From Lophium mytilinum (taxonomy: Eukaryota > Ascomycota > Dothideomycetes > Mytilinidiales > Mytilinidiaceae), in NCBI GenBank assembly GCA_010093605.1, contig MU004190.1:1116001-1180000 (forward strand): a stretch of 64,000 nt of DNA, in the 5' to 3' direction. The notes beneath the pieces were generated by a model. It was not told the origin of the DNA, ran no database searches, and was given only the letters and a program-made list of their open reading frames with translations. The position numbers and the translations under genes are program-made. This document shows positions 42,905-54,145 of this stretch, piece by piece; the stretch's first letter is position 1; every line of letters starts with the position of its first letter.

Positions 42905-43745
42905 CTACTTGATCTTCTTGTTCTTCAGCTTGATCGTCTCCCCGTTGACGAATATGCCCTTGCCCTTGTACGGCTCCGGTTTCCTCCACATGCGAATCTT
43001 CGCCGCGAACTGCATCACGACCTCCCTCTCAATCCCTTCTAATAGAAGTCGTGTTGGCTGTGGTGTGCTTGCTGTGACTCCCTTTGGTATGCCCAACTCG
43101 ACAGGATGCGAATAGCCCACTTTCAGATTCACGAATTGCTGTCCGGGGTATTCAGGCTCAACGGTGGTCGCGGTAGGTTCGACGGTCGCACGGTAACCGA
43201 CACCGACCATCCGGAGGATAGCGGAATGGCCTTCCGAGACGCCTAGTATGTGGTTTTGGAGATATGCGCGAGTTGTTCCTGGGATGTATCAGCCTAGCTT
43301 CCTTCTCGTTCGTCCTGGCGGTCTACGCACCCCACATCGCCTTTTGCTTTGCCTCCTCCGTGTTCTCTATAGACAAAACTGGCGCCGGTGTGCTTCGATC
43401 GATAGTAATAAAAGGTGGTATGGGCATGGATATTTCTCCTATACACAATTAGAATCAACCTTCACATCTCTGGAGTGTCTTCCTACCCAATGGCCCTTTG
43501 ATCTCCACAACTCGGTATGGCTGTGCACGACCGTGTTTCCCAATGGACATCATCTTCGGAGAGAGGATATTGAAGGTGACTTCAGGTGGAATTGACAACG
43601 GCGCTGAACCGATCTTGGAGAGGCATGACGGGGTCGTTGAAAACGTTCTCGATCTCGCTGGAGCTTGGAAGGCCGGGAGGAGGAAAGAGGGTAATGATTC
43701 ATAGTTCGAATATGAGGCAACGCGCCGTCGAGCTGGGCCTAACAT
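42905..43745 (-). CDS. MRPL6: Mitochondrial large-subunit ribosomal protein uL6m
   Basis: Three exons (43745-43487, 43438-43331, 43278-42905) with 48- and 52-bp introns give 246 aa. The N-terminus (MLGPARRRVASYSNY...) is basic with a presequence-like cleavage region (SRTFSTTPSCLSKIG). The two L6 repeats are visible: one ends VEIKGPLG and continues across the first intron into EISMPIP, the other runs VGVGYRATVE to GYSHPVELGIPKG. The C-terminal signature is PYKGKGIFVNGETIKLK. It binds 23S-type rRNA near the GTPase site of the mitochondrial ribosome. An upstream in-frame ATG (43901) would add 52 residues but puts the presequence inside, so 43745 is preferred. Its 3' end is 150 bp from that of the SABATH gene. 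Confidence 0.92.
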
Positions 43746-44772
43746 GATTGCTGGATAAAGGGCTTCTGCGCGAAGTTCGGTGGTGAACTTTTGGCCGGCG
43801 AGTTTCCCTGTCGCGCTAGGAAGCTTGGCGTGCATAAGTACCTTCACAGCTTTCGATATATTGGATGCTCTGAAGCATTTTGCTCGATTTTTTCTCGACA
43901 TGCTGAGGGCCTTCAGACGGTGGCAAAGCAGAGTACGCTGGAACTGTGATTGTAGCTAGATTTGAAGTCTGATTCTTGAATAAAATTCAAACCACCTAAT
44001 TTAGAAGCTTTGGAAATGGAATATTGCTCGGATTCTTTCCGCACCATTGAGGCACCTCACACGGCGGTAACACAGCTGCATAATCGTTGGAGACAGGTTC
44101 TAATTTCGAAGCATAGTTTGGAGGACAGTGCAAATCAGGGCACACAGAAAATAGATTTGGGGCTTCGATTCACGCGGTTAAGCGCTTCATGCGCATGTGA
44201 GTTAATGTACACATATGTAAAATAATAGGAGTCTAATTTAAAGGCTCGTAAACTTAACATTGAATATATATATTTACAGATGCGCAGGAAGTCCTTCGAG
44301 GCTCTCAATACACTGTCAAAATTGACATAGGTTTGTGCAGATTTGTGCATGCCAAGCCTATGGTTCGCGCTAGTGACGGCCCGTGCAACTCAAACCTCAC
44401 TTCGTCTCGAGCCGCTTCCGAACTTCTTCCTCCAACACCACACCTCGTCCGCCGTTGCCGCGCCCAACAGCGCCTATTCGTGCCTAAGACTAACCCTCTG
44501 TGCAGCCATCTGGTGCTTCTTCTTGAAGAAACGCGTTCCAATTGCTGGAACTCTGACCGCAAGACTAACGCCTCCGATTAACGCCCTCAACAGCAACCAC
44601 AACGCGTGAACCAACAGTGAGCTCGTAGAAGGTACTGTCAACTGGCCTCACTGCGATGAACCTCGCTATGTCTTTCCAGCAGCCACTCTTTTCCTTGCTC
44701 TCTTTCATTACATCTACCACAATCTGGCCTTCAAAACGACTAATTGCAAGTAGAACTACAGCAAGCTTCAAG
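43746..44772. promoter_or_regulatory. Divergent intergenic region, uL6m / KAR5
   Basis: About 1 kb lies between head-to-head genes. An AT run lies near 44262-44276. In-frame ATGs upstream of KAR5 (44656) could extend that protein by 39 residues. No other feature is supported. Confidence 0.4.
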
Positions 44773-46810
44773 ATGAAGCTCTACGCGTGGTCACTAATGC
44801 TGACAATGCTGACGACACTGCTCATTGGAACCACCATTGGGCACCAATCCGTCATGGACATCGAGGGTCAGTCAGCCAATGTGAACCCTCAAGGCAAGTA
44901 TCTTCTCACTCTTTCTACAGGAATCCCGTCAGATTTGGCATCAAAGCTGCAACATCCACCCGTTCAACGCCAGGAGCTGCTCTCTCAAGCCCTGCGAATC
45001 ATACACTCCGTCGAATCATCTTCATCATGCAACCGGCTAGCAGCCCTCAACCTCATCAATTCCTGTCAGTCCCTGGAAACGTCGCCAAAAGGATCCAATA
45101 CGGCAGGCATGAACTCCGACCTCGGCCTCGACGAAGTAAAATCGGAGTACGCAGCTCGATTGGCGGTCTGTGAGCTCATCGGTGCCGGCGCCAACATCCC
45201 AGGCATTTGCGCCATCTTCGTCCCTTCGGCCAAGGCATGTGTCAAATACCGCTTCACTGGCTTTTGGGCCCGAAATGACCATCAATCCGAGACGCAGGAC
45301 ACTTTGTGCTATCCCCAGGCCACTCCCTCGCAATTCGTAGGATGTCTTAAAGCTCTGGAAGCGAGGCCGCAGTATTGGACTTCTTACAGCAACGCTAGAC
45401 AAAACGCCGTGGTCATGTGCCAAGCGAGCAGAGACGCTATAGAGAAAGGTACGTGCGATACTTTTTAACGATCTGCTTAGACTCTCCTGCCGCTATCTGA
45501 AGTGCGTCCGGGCGTTCTTCAACTTCTGAACTTCCTGGCATTTCATCGTTTTGAATGACAGGTGACCTTGTCAGGACACCTCAAGGAGCGGCAGATCGAT
45601 GTTCACACTAGAGAGCTTGATTCTCGGGTTTATGCTGACATTGCACAGACGAGAAGATAGCTCTTTACCGATCGCTAGCGGACGCGACAACCAACATCGC
45701 ATCTGCACTCGCAGAGTCCATCCGGGAAGCCCAAGCCCAGCTTGACAAGCAAAAGGCGTTCATCGAGCAAATCAGAGCATCCGAAGCACAGGCCTTCGAC
45801 GAGTTCCGAAAAGGTCATGAGAACTCACTCTCCGCTCTTGATAGCGTCAGTCAGACAGCTCAATCTGTGATTGACATGGTATTCCGAGCCTTCAAGGGCG
45901 CAGGAGCCGAGGCGGTAGAGCTACATGAGGTATTTATCTTCCAATCATGTCACAGGCAGAGATTTCGCTGACATGCCAACAGGCCATCCACAAGTCGAAA
46001 GAGAGCATTCTCGACATGCACAAGGAGGTCGCCATCGCACATTCAGAGAACACCGAAGTTGCCTTAGTAGCCAAACATGCTCTATTTGAGGTATACACCG
46101 CTTTAGGTGGGCTTCAAGACGGGCTGGCAAGTTACCTTATTCGTCCTAGACAGTACCGCAGCTAATGAAATTTAATCAGCGGACCTCTTCGGAGCTTATG
46201 GCAGACATGTCCGAACGCCAAACTCTCCTAGACGAAGTAAGCCCGCCCTGTACATCTTTGTCTCAACCATTCCTCTCTAACTCCATGCAGCATTTAAATA
46301 TGACGTTCGAAAACCTCATGACTGCCGTGGAAGAGACCACAGAGAGAATCCAGCGCATCAGCATCTTCGGTGGATTCGGCGTTTCCAACTCTAGGTTTGG
46401 TGTCATTCTCCTAATCGTGGGCACCTGGTCCTGGTTTGCTAGTAGTAAGGTGGCTGGCGTTTTCGCAATCCTTTACGGTAAGATACACTTTCATCGAGAT
46501 TCTCAGGGACTTTCTAACGTTCATTACAGGGGTTTTCTTGGTCCTCTGCAGCGTTGTAGCATCTCCCTGGTTCCACTATGCACTCGACAAGGCCTACTAC
46601 CTGGCTCAACATCCGGCGGCGATCCCAGTACTAGTACTTTTATTGGCCGTGGGATTCATTTGCTACCTCTCTTCGTTCGTTTATCGCACCACAGACGACG
46701 ACGGAAATGTGGGTTACATGATCAAACCCGATCCCGCAGTCCTACCAACATCCCATCCTAGGCCAGTTCGTCATTATTCCATCCTCAAGACACTACGACT
46801 ATACCGTTAA
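44773..46810 (+). CDS. KAR5: Karyogamy membrane protein, Kar5/Tht1 family
   Basis: Six exons (44773-45448, 45649-45929, 45983-46126, 46180-46236, 46291-46477, 46530-46810) give 541 aa. A signal peptide (MKLYAWSLMLTMLTTLLIGT) precedes a cysteine-rich luminal domain containing ARLAVCELIGAG and FVGCLKALEARPQYWTSYSN, the Tht1 family hallmark. A long coiled coil follows (SIREAQAQLDKQKAFIEQIR), then three hydrophobic segments (FGVILLIVGTWSWFA, VFAILYGVFLVLCSVV, IPVLVLLLAVGFICYL). Kar5/Tht1 sits in the nuclear envelope and ER and is needed for nuclear fusion after mating. The third intron begins GCAAGT (GC-AG), the only donor consistent with frame. The first intron is long (200 bp). A start at 44656 is possible. 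Confidence 0.87.
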
Positions 46811-48128
46811 TGACCCGACCTACTATGTCGACATATACTACGACACCTCACATACCTCCTGCACATACAATTCATTTCATTCCAATTTTCTTTCACGAAT
46901 GACCAGCATATACAGCATCCGGGGGGCACTTGCATGGCGTTAGCAACAGGCAAACTAGGCGTAACTAGGAAGCGATATGGAGCGTGGGAGTTTTTCGGAT
47001 TCATGATACCCTCGAATTAGCGGAGGAACTGCATGCCTAAATGGCATATAGGAATTTCAGCACTTCTTCATGAGAAACTTGCATCGTGTGTGCCACTGTA
47101 AGGGGTTCCCCCGTGACTGGGAAATTTGGAGATGATGTAAAGCTCAGTCCGTTGTGATTTGGGCTTCGCTTAAACACACCTTGTCCCCGCTGTTGGAAGT
47201 GCTCCGATGAGCCGTAAAATGCTTGAAATTATGTAGGCTTCACATGATCAAGAATCGGGCGCTGGTAGAGTTGCGATTTACAGCTGTCTTGTCACTGTTG
47301 GAAGTGCCTTGATGAAATATGAAAATCCAGGATAAAATGTCAGATTCACCACACTGTATTTCAGGTCCTAATCAAACTCATTCTTTGGAAGGCGGTTACT
47401 GCTGCATGAGGTGCCCTAATAGCCTATAAAATTTAGGATGCGATGTCAAGGTTAACGCACTGTAAATTGAACTGCTTTCTACACACTCGTTCAAACACTG
47501 CTTAAATCTAATGCTGGGTATCATGAGCTGCGAACTAGGCTGCAATCTCGATCGCTTTTCTACACTCTTGCCGCCGTTAGAGGTGTCTTAACGAGCCGTA
47601 GAATCTAGGATACAATGTCAAAGTTATTATGCTGTGAATTGAGCTACTATCTGCGCACTTGTTTATTTGCTGTTAGAAGCTGGTGTTTGGTCTTGTGCGC
47701 TGTGGATTAGACGTGGTTTCGAGCGGCTTTTCTGGGGGGTTGAGACTGTTAGAGGTGCCCTGATAGGCTACTGGAGCTGGGGATAGGATGGGAAAGCTAC
47801 ACGCTGCGAATGGGATGCGTTTCAACGGACTTCGTTTAAGAATCTTGATGTGTGCTGTCTACTTCCTGTGGTTGTAAATTAGACCATCGTTGATTTGCTT
47901 TTGGCGCGCTTATGGCACTGTTAGGAGTGCCTCAACCTGGACGTCCGAGTTTGGAAGGACGTAACGCTCGCAAGGCTTCAGATGAGGTCGGTGGTAAGAG
48001 AATTAGATGGGGCTCATATACCACTGTCAGGAGTACTCCGGCACCTCAGAAAAAACCGCAGCAAAGCTCTTCGAAAGGAGTCTAATTAACGACCTCTAAT
48101 CTTTACTCTATCATCCCACATAGTCTCC
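46811..48128. other. Intergenic with diverged repeat array
   Basis: About 1.3 kb between KAR5 and the old-yellow-enzyme gene, largely occupied by the repeat array at 47090-48050. I find no gene in it. Confidence 0.5.
47090..48050. repeat. Diverged tandem repeat array, about eight copies
   Basis: A core close to cRctgttRgaRgtgcc recurs near 47092, 47188, 47292, 47396, 47570, 47747, 47921 and 48023, with weaker traces between (for example near 47672). After the core several copies share a further 60-80 bases: tgatgagcc, then taRaatc-aggat and atgtcaaRgtt, then ctgtgaattgagct. Spacing is about 100 bp or 170-180 bp, as if some units had lost or gained a half-unit. Copies are only moderately similar, so the array is old or has been mutated. 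It has no long reading frame. Confidence 0.65.
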
Positions 48129-49551
48129 CTATTTCCCACTCTTCTTCCCCCTCCCCCCAAAACCCCACCTAATCTGATTCGCCCACTGACAAACCACCCC
48201 CAAATCATCCGCCCACGCCCACACCAACCCCGGATTCTTCTGAAACATCCTCCCCGCAATCGCCAGATCCAAATCATCATCAACCAGCAGTTTCTCCGCC
48301 TGCTTCCCCTCCGTAATCGTCCCCACAGTACCTACCAGTAGCTTATCCCCAAGCTTGTCCTTCACCGCCTTTGCAAAGGGAGCTTGATACCCCGGCCCCC
48401 CCTTAATCTGCTGCTTCTCATGCAAACCCCCGGACGACGTATCCAGCAGATCCACCCCGCGCTCCGCGAGGATCTCCGCCAGCCGCACCGTTTCGGGGAC
48501 CGTCCAGCCAGTAACGTCGGTCTCCTCGAGCCAGTCGGTCGCGGAGATGCGCAGGAAGAGCGGCATGGAGTCTGGGATGGTTGCGCGCGCGATATCGACG
48601 ATTTCGAGCGTCAGGCGCGTGCGGTTCTCGAAGGAGCCGCCGTACTGGTCGGTGCGGTGATTGGAGGCGGGCGAGATGAAGGTGTGTAAGAGGTAGCCGT
48701 GGGCGTTGTGGATCTCGATGGCGTCGAAGCCCGCGGTGAGGGCGCGTTGGATGGAGGCTTTGAAGGCGGCTTTGAAATCGGCGATGTCGTCGAGGGTCAT
48801 GGCTTTCGGGGTCGCGTGTTTGGGGTTGTAGGGGATTGCGCTGGGGCCGTAGACGTTGTCGGGCCAGCCGTTAAGCTTGGGGGTGTTAGGAATGGTTGGG
48901 AGGAGGGAAGAAGAAGGGGAACGTACTTCGACGGGAGCAACGTCGCCGGCTGATAGCCAGGGGGCGACGGTGCTGGCTTTGCGGCCGGCGTGGCCGAGCT
49001 GGATTCCCATCTTCTGGCCCTGGCTGTGGGCGAATTCGACGATCTTTTTCAGTGGCTCGATCTGGGAGTCTTTCCAGAGTCCGCTGTCTTCGGGTGTGAT
49101 GCGGCCTTCGGCTTGGACGGCGGTGGCTTCGACGAAGGCAATTCCAGGGCCACGTTGAATAATACCCCCGAGGTGGGTGAAATGCCAGGCTGTGTGGTGG
49201 CCGTCTTCAGCGGAGTACTGGCAGAGGGGAGAGAGCTGGGGATTTATTAGCTCTGGAGACGAGAGTGAGGGGGATGGGGGAAGAAGCACCATAACGCGGT
49301 TGTGCAGAGTAAGGCCCCTAATCTTCAAGGGCGTGAAGAGCTTAGGAATCTTCTCTCCCTCATCCTTCATGTGAAGAGCGGTGCCAGCTGGAGGGAGCTG
49401 TGCGGGCGTGAAATAGGAAACCTGAATTTAATTGGTCAATATCTGCTTGCGGTTCCAATTGACAGAGAGCTCTTACCCCAGCCGCTGCGCGATTGGTGAT
49501 ATGGTTCTCTTCTTCAACCGCAGCTGTAACACCGTGGTGGGGGTTCGCCAT
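48129..49551 (-). CDS. Old yellow enzyme (YqjM-type NADPH-dependent ene-reductase)
   Basis: Four exons (49551-49477, 49421-49290, 49235-48927, 48875-48129) give 420 aa. The last two introns (54 and 51 bp) are multiples of three without stops, so an unspliced frame also reads through; removing them restores NRVMLSPLCQYSAEDGH and APVELNGWPDNVYGPS. The FMN barrel shows LFTPLKIRGLTLHNRV, the His pair context EIHNAHGYLLHTFISPASN, the DQYGGSFENRTRL signature and the phosphate-binding VGTVGTITEG and AIAGRMF. The Cys in SPLCQY is the YqjM-class thermostable-like redox modulator. It would reduce activated C=C bonds using NADPH in the cytosol. It is similar in layout to fungal proteins that begin with an NRAA-VSYFTPAQ segment, which exon 1-2 joining supplies. 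Confidence 0.92.
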
Positions 49552-50302
49552 GTTTACGGTGGTGATAGCGGGGTAGAGGGGTGTCTGGGGAATGCGATTG
49601 AGTAGCGGGGTGCAATTGAAACTGCAGTGATGCTGCGGGTCAATACTGCGGGTCGTTCGATTTATATTGTACCATGCTTAGCAATCTAGCTGGGTAGTAG
49701 GTAGTGGTGACGTGCAGGTGAGAAAAATGGTTGCGCCAAGAAAAGGGTCTCCGGCGCACCAAGCTCGGTATTCCCTCCTCGGAGGCGAGCGGAAGAAGGG
49801 CGGGAATAAGGTTGCAGAAGCAATTGGTCTCCGCGGCGTTTGTTCATATGCTGAGTTATTGCTGGTCTTTAGGGATGGTGCAGGACAAAGCATTATTAAT
49901 AAGAGAAATTATAGAATTAGCCTTTCCGAGCGCTACAATTGGATAGCCTCAATGCTCTTGCCACGTCATAAGTCTGTAGTGTTTGACGGTTCTGCTAGAA
50001 TTTCGGAAATATATAGTTGTCGCGCTCGAGTATTGCGCGAAGCACTGCACAGAGTAGGCCGGCGAGATATTAGTTCGTATAGAAGGTTTGATTTGAATCC
50101 CATCTAGGGTACCATCTGTCCATATACGGGAGCATGTCAAGCAGCGGCAAATAAGTGGAACCACACTTACTTAGGTATGACGCTGCAATGTGCATGCATC
50201 ACTAGCTCAGATTTTCATATCATATGTACATTACTAAGAAGCCGTAGTGCTGAATAAGACTGCCAAGGCTATGAAATGCCTGTCCTACACCTACAACCTT
50301 AC
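49552..50302. other. Intergenic
   Basis: This is the promoter side of the old yellow enzyme and the 3' side of the P450. Frames at 49712-50107 look non-coding. Nothing else is seen. Confidence 0.4.
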
Positions 50303-52087
50303 TTACCAACCCTCCAAAGCCTTGAACTTCACCAAAAGCCCACCCTTCGGCTTGGCGGTCACACCATTCGAAATGTCCAACTTCAGTGCCGGGTTATCCA
50401 GCTCCATCTCGAAATGGCCTACGACGGCCGCTAACAAGCATGCGAACTCGGCCTTGGAAAAGTCCTTGCCGATGCAGCTCCTTGGCCCATGGAGGAAAGT
50501 CAAGTAGTCGAAGTTCGAGCTTGCACCGCCGCTGTTGGCTTTGCCGGGGCCCATCCAGCGCTCTGGGTCGAAAACTTTGGCATCTGCGCCCCATAGCTTT
50601 TCGCTGACGTTGACGGCCCAGGGGCAAATGATGATGATCGTATCCTTTGGTACGAACTGCCCAAGAAGGGTAGTGTCCTGAGCGGTGTTCCGAAGGGTCA
50701 GAGGCACAGGAGGATACACGCGCATCGTCTCGTTGATCACCGCGTTCAAGTACGCCAGGTGGTCGATGTCGGTCGATGACACCTTTGCGTCCTTGTCCAT
50801 AACGGAGGGAAGGGCTCCCCTGACTTCTTCCCGCAGTTTCTCCTGGACGTCTGGATTAGTGCAGAGCAGGTAGATCGCCCACATTAGTGCCGATGCGGTG
50901 GTTTCGTGTCCGGCCGCAAGGAAAGTCATGAGCTGGTTCACTAGATCCTCATCGCTGAAACCTCCAGACTCAAGCGCGACAGACAGAATGTCATGTTCCG
51001 TGCGCTCACCCTTCTCTACACTCTGTCGCTTGGTACGGACGAGGTCCCAGCAGGTGCTTTTGATGAGTTTGATGGCGTTTGATAGCTCTTCGTTCCGCTT
51101 GACTGGCAGTAGCCGCAGGAACCAGATTGGAATAAAGTTTCCCAGTATCTGCATGATTCGCGCCAGGCGATTCGATGTGAAGATCGTGCGATAGGTTTGG
51201 TTCAGCTCATTGTCTGGATCATCAAGTGCGTGAAAGTCGCGTCCTAGCCCGGCTAACCCGATGATATCTAGGGTGGCGCGACTTGCCCAGTTGCCGAATT
51301 CGACCACGTTTGAAGTTTTCTCGCTCGGAGCTGTGGGCTTCTTGATGGAGTCGTCAATTCCTACAACCATTTCTCGTGATTTCGCCCAGAATACCGAGTA
51401 CAGATCTTTGATGTGGCGAAAAGCGAACGCGGGCATCAAGAGTTTGCGTTGTCGCTGTCCCGATTAGGTCATGTTCAGTAGGCCAAATCGGGTAAGGTCA
51501 TACCTTATGCTCGTCGCCTTCAGCTAGTAATATACCGATGCCCAAAACACGTCCCAGTCCTTCGCGCTGTGGGAACTTAATTAGTGATTATCGGCCTTCA
51601 GGAATTTATAGACTTACGAAGCGTATGGGTTTGATGAAGTCGTAGTTTCTATGGACTAGCACCTCAGCCATGGCTTTCGGGCTGGTGATCAAGAGGCGCT
51701 CTTCGTTCCACAAGGTCGTGTATCGAATGAGGCCATCATTTGGAACGCTCTCGATCCATTCGCGCTGCGGAAATCCAGTTGGCTCCCTGAACATTCGAGG
51801 GAAATGGCCAAGTAAGATGTTTGCACCCTACCAGACTTAGTGACTTCGGAATGAACGCGGGCTTCCGCTTGGAGACTTACTGGTGGTGTTGGGATGTGTC
51901 GCAGAGGGCTCAAAAAGTGGGGGTATAGAATGATCTCATAGGTCGCGAGCACAAGAAGCTGAAAGGTATACAAAGCGGAAGCGGTCCAGAAAAAAGAACC
52001 CCCTAGACTGTATGTAGAGGCATAACGATTCACAAAGAAAGAAATGATGACGGAGTCGAGCAGAAATAACTTCTTCGGAGGCGCCAT
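50303..52087 (-). CDS. Cytochrome P450 monooxygenase
   Basis: Four exons (52087-51881, 51827-51618, 51566-51504, 51454-50303) give 543 aa. An N-terminal membrane anchor (WTASALYTFQLLVLATYEII) is followed by a Pro-rich hinge (LRHIPTPPG). The I-helix oxygen-binding motif is AAGHETTAS, the K-helix ExxR is NETMRVYPP, the PERF-like segment is FDPERWMG, and the heme loop is FLHGPRSCIG with the axial Cys at about residue 487. It would hydroxylate a lipophilic substrate at the ER with electrons from P450 reductase. The CYP family cannot be assigned by eye; a fatty-acid/alkane-like (CYP4-clan style) or secondary-metabolism role are both possible. No polyketide or terpene backbone gene is in the window. 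Confidence 0.92.
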
Positions 52088-54145
52088 GACTGAAATCGAA
52101 GATAGTTGAGGTAGTACGAGGATTGCGGAGCGCCGCGAAGGGGCGGCGAAGGATTAAAAGGTGCGAGAACGACGCGCTGCCAATGCAGAGCGAGGGAAGA
52201 GCGAGACTATATAACGCAGGCTGCCTCCAAAGCGTTCCGCGCAAGCTGCAACGTCGCGAGTTTCGACGGCTGAGCAGCCATTAAGGGCGCGGGATTCGGG
52301 GGGCATCTTAATCGATGACGAACCCTGTCGAGCGGTGGAGTGTTACCCCGGCTCCGACGGGCGAGTTTCGTCGGCCTCCTGGCCTTCAGCTGCGAACTTC
52401 GCAGCATGCGCTGTTTCGGGGCAGGAGGCGTGCTGGTGTCCTTGCTGCCTCGCAAAAGACGGCACATGGCGTCGGGTTGCAGATGCCCAGTCTGAGGACA
52501 AGTGGCATCCTTGGAACTACGGGGGAAGGATGTTCCTTCGCCGTCTGCCTTCCATCCCATCTTCCATCCCATCTTTCGTATCCAGCCTCTCAGCGCCCAC
52601 GACACGTATTCATCAGAGGACTTCTCTAGGCATCACTCAGCATGAAGAAGTTGTTTCTTTGGAGAATGCTCGTGATGGTGATGATGAAGTGGCTAAACGT
52701 GCGGCAATAGGTTTGGCGTTTCCTTCCAGCAAAGCTAGGTAGTTCAAACATAGTCATCTTCAATACCTAATTTTCTGGCCATGGATAAATTGAATTTCTT
52801 AAGCGTTCCCAACCCTGAGGTCATGTTTCCCAGCGAGGTATTTAAGGGTCCTATTCTTAGATTTCAATCATATCTTGGCTTTCACGCTGCCATGAAGGTG
52901 CCAGACGTGCCCGAAAGAACCCACGCTCTATTACTTCAGTTTCATGGAAGTATCACTTTCCTGTCGTTCCCATGAAGATGTCATCCTTGGCCAATAGCCG
53001 GTGGGCACCGACATGCTGCTACTTCTGGCGCTCTACCACCGCCGCAGCCCGCCTCGTCTTAGTGTGGTGCACGGTGAGATGGTGCTGTCCTGCGCCTGTT
53101 TAACAGAGCTTGCCAGAACCCTCACTCGTGTCCATCCGAGGGCGGCCGAAGATCTTCGGCTGCTCATCATCAAGGAAAACAATATTCAATCAGAGTACGT
53201 ATTCGAACTTGTATTGAGCCTTTCGATTGAATGTCCAGCAGCTTATTGATGTCGGCTTCTCTAAGTATATGCCCGATGACATCCCAACTCTCGCTATGGA
53301 TCCGGTAGTCGAATCCTGACGCCTCAGCAGAAGACTGGTCCTCCTATAAACCCAAGTCGAAAGATCTGGACTCAAAAGCAGCGCGGAGATTGAGCCTAAC
53401 GTTCAAAATCGAAGCAATACTAAGCGCTTTCTACCCTTTCCCCCCGAGAGAGCAGCCTTTCGCTTCTTGGATGTTTGTTTGCGCTATGGAAGTCATTTCC
53501 CTTCGTTGCTTGTCACTTTTCTTTTTGGCCAGAAGGGCTTCTAAACCTACACGGAGCAGCGTTATCACAGTGCGCTGGATGAGCGAGGTAACATCAGTAG
53601 AGTTTTGCTCGTCTTTCTCAGCGTTTCATTCCCAGGCACGTGGTCGGAAACGTCCACGCACTGGCCGTGGGCGCGGTCATGGCGCTAACGCAATGGGCAA
53701 TGGTGACTCTGAAAATCCGAGCTTAAGCGCACTGCTCTCCAACCTACGATCACTGTCGCTGTTACTCTGCCAAACATGTGGCAGGCCGCTTGTTTCCGAC
53801 GTCTTATCGATTAGCTCTCTTAGGCCACAGCCGGCGATTCACCACGATCTATAGGCGACGCAAGCTCGCATTGGCCACGCCCTCTCGCTGGCAACACGTC
53901 TATTTGAGGGAGCAAGTGAAGACGGGCAGGCAGCGCGCAGGTAGTCCCATCCAGATCATTCACCCGTATCTCCTCCATTATTTGACGTCAACGGGCATAC
54001 TTAAACCAACTCTCGACCCGTCAACAGACCTTCTCCTCACATCAACACCCCACCGCCACACCTCCATACAACCACCCTCCTCCACAAATCTACCACAACA
54101 GATTCATCCCCACCCACCTCCGGACCCGAGTCCACCACCGTCACA
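52088..54145. promoter_or_regulatory. Long divergent intergenic region
   Basis: About 2 kb separates the P450 gene (-) and the cysteine-cluster gene (+). Frames of 62-154 codons on both strands (52207-52742, 53001-53375, 53390-53854) have no domain or coding character. A C/A-rich leader (about 54000-54145) immediately precedes the next ATG. No repeat or RNA gene is recognised. Confidence 0.4.

Noticed and set aside
52207-53854. Frames of 60-154 codons between the P450 and the cysteine-cluster gene
   Set aside because: None carries a domain or can be joined by good splice sites into a longer protein.
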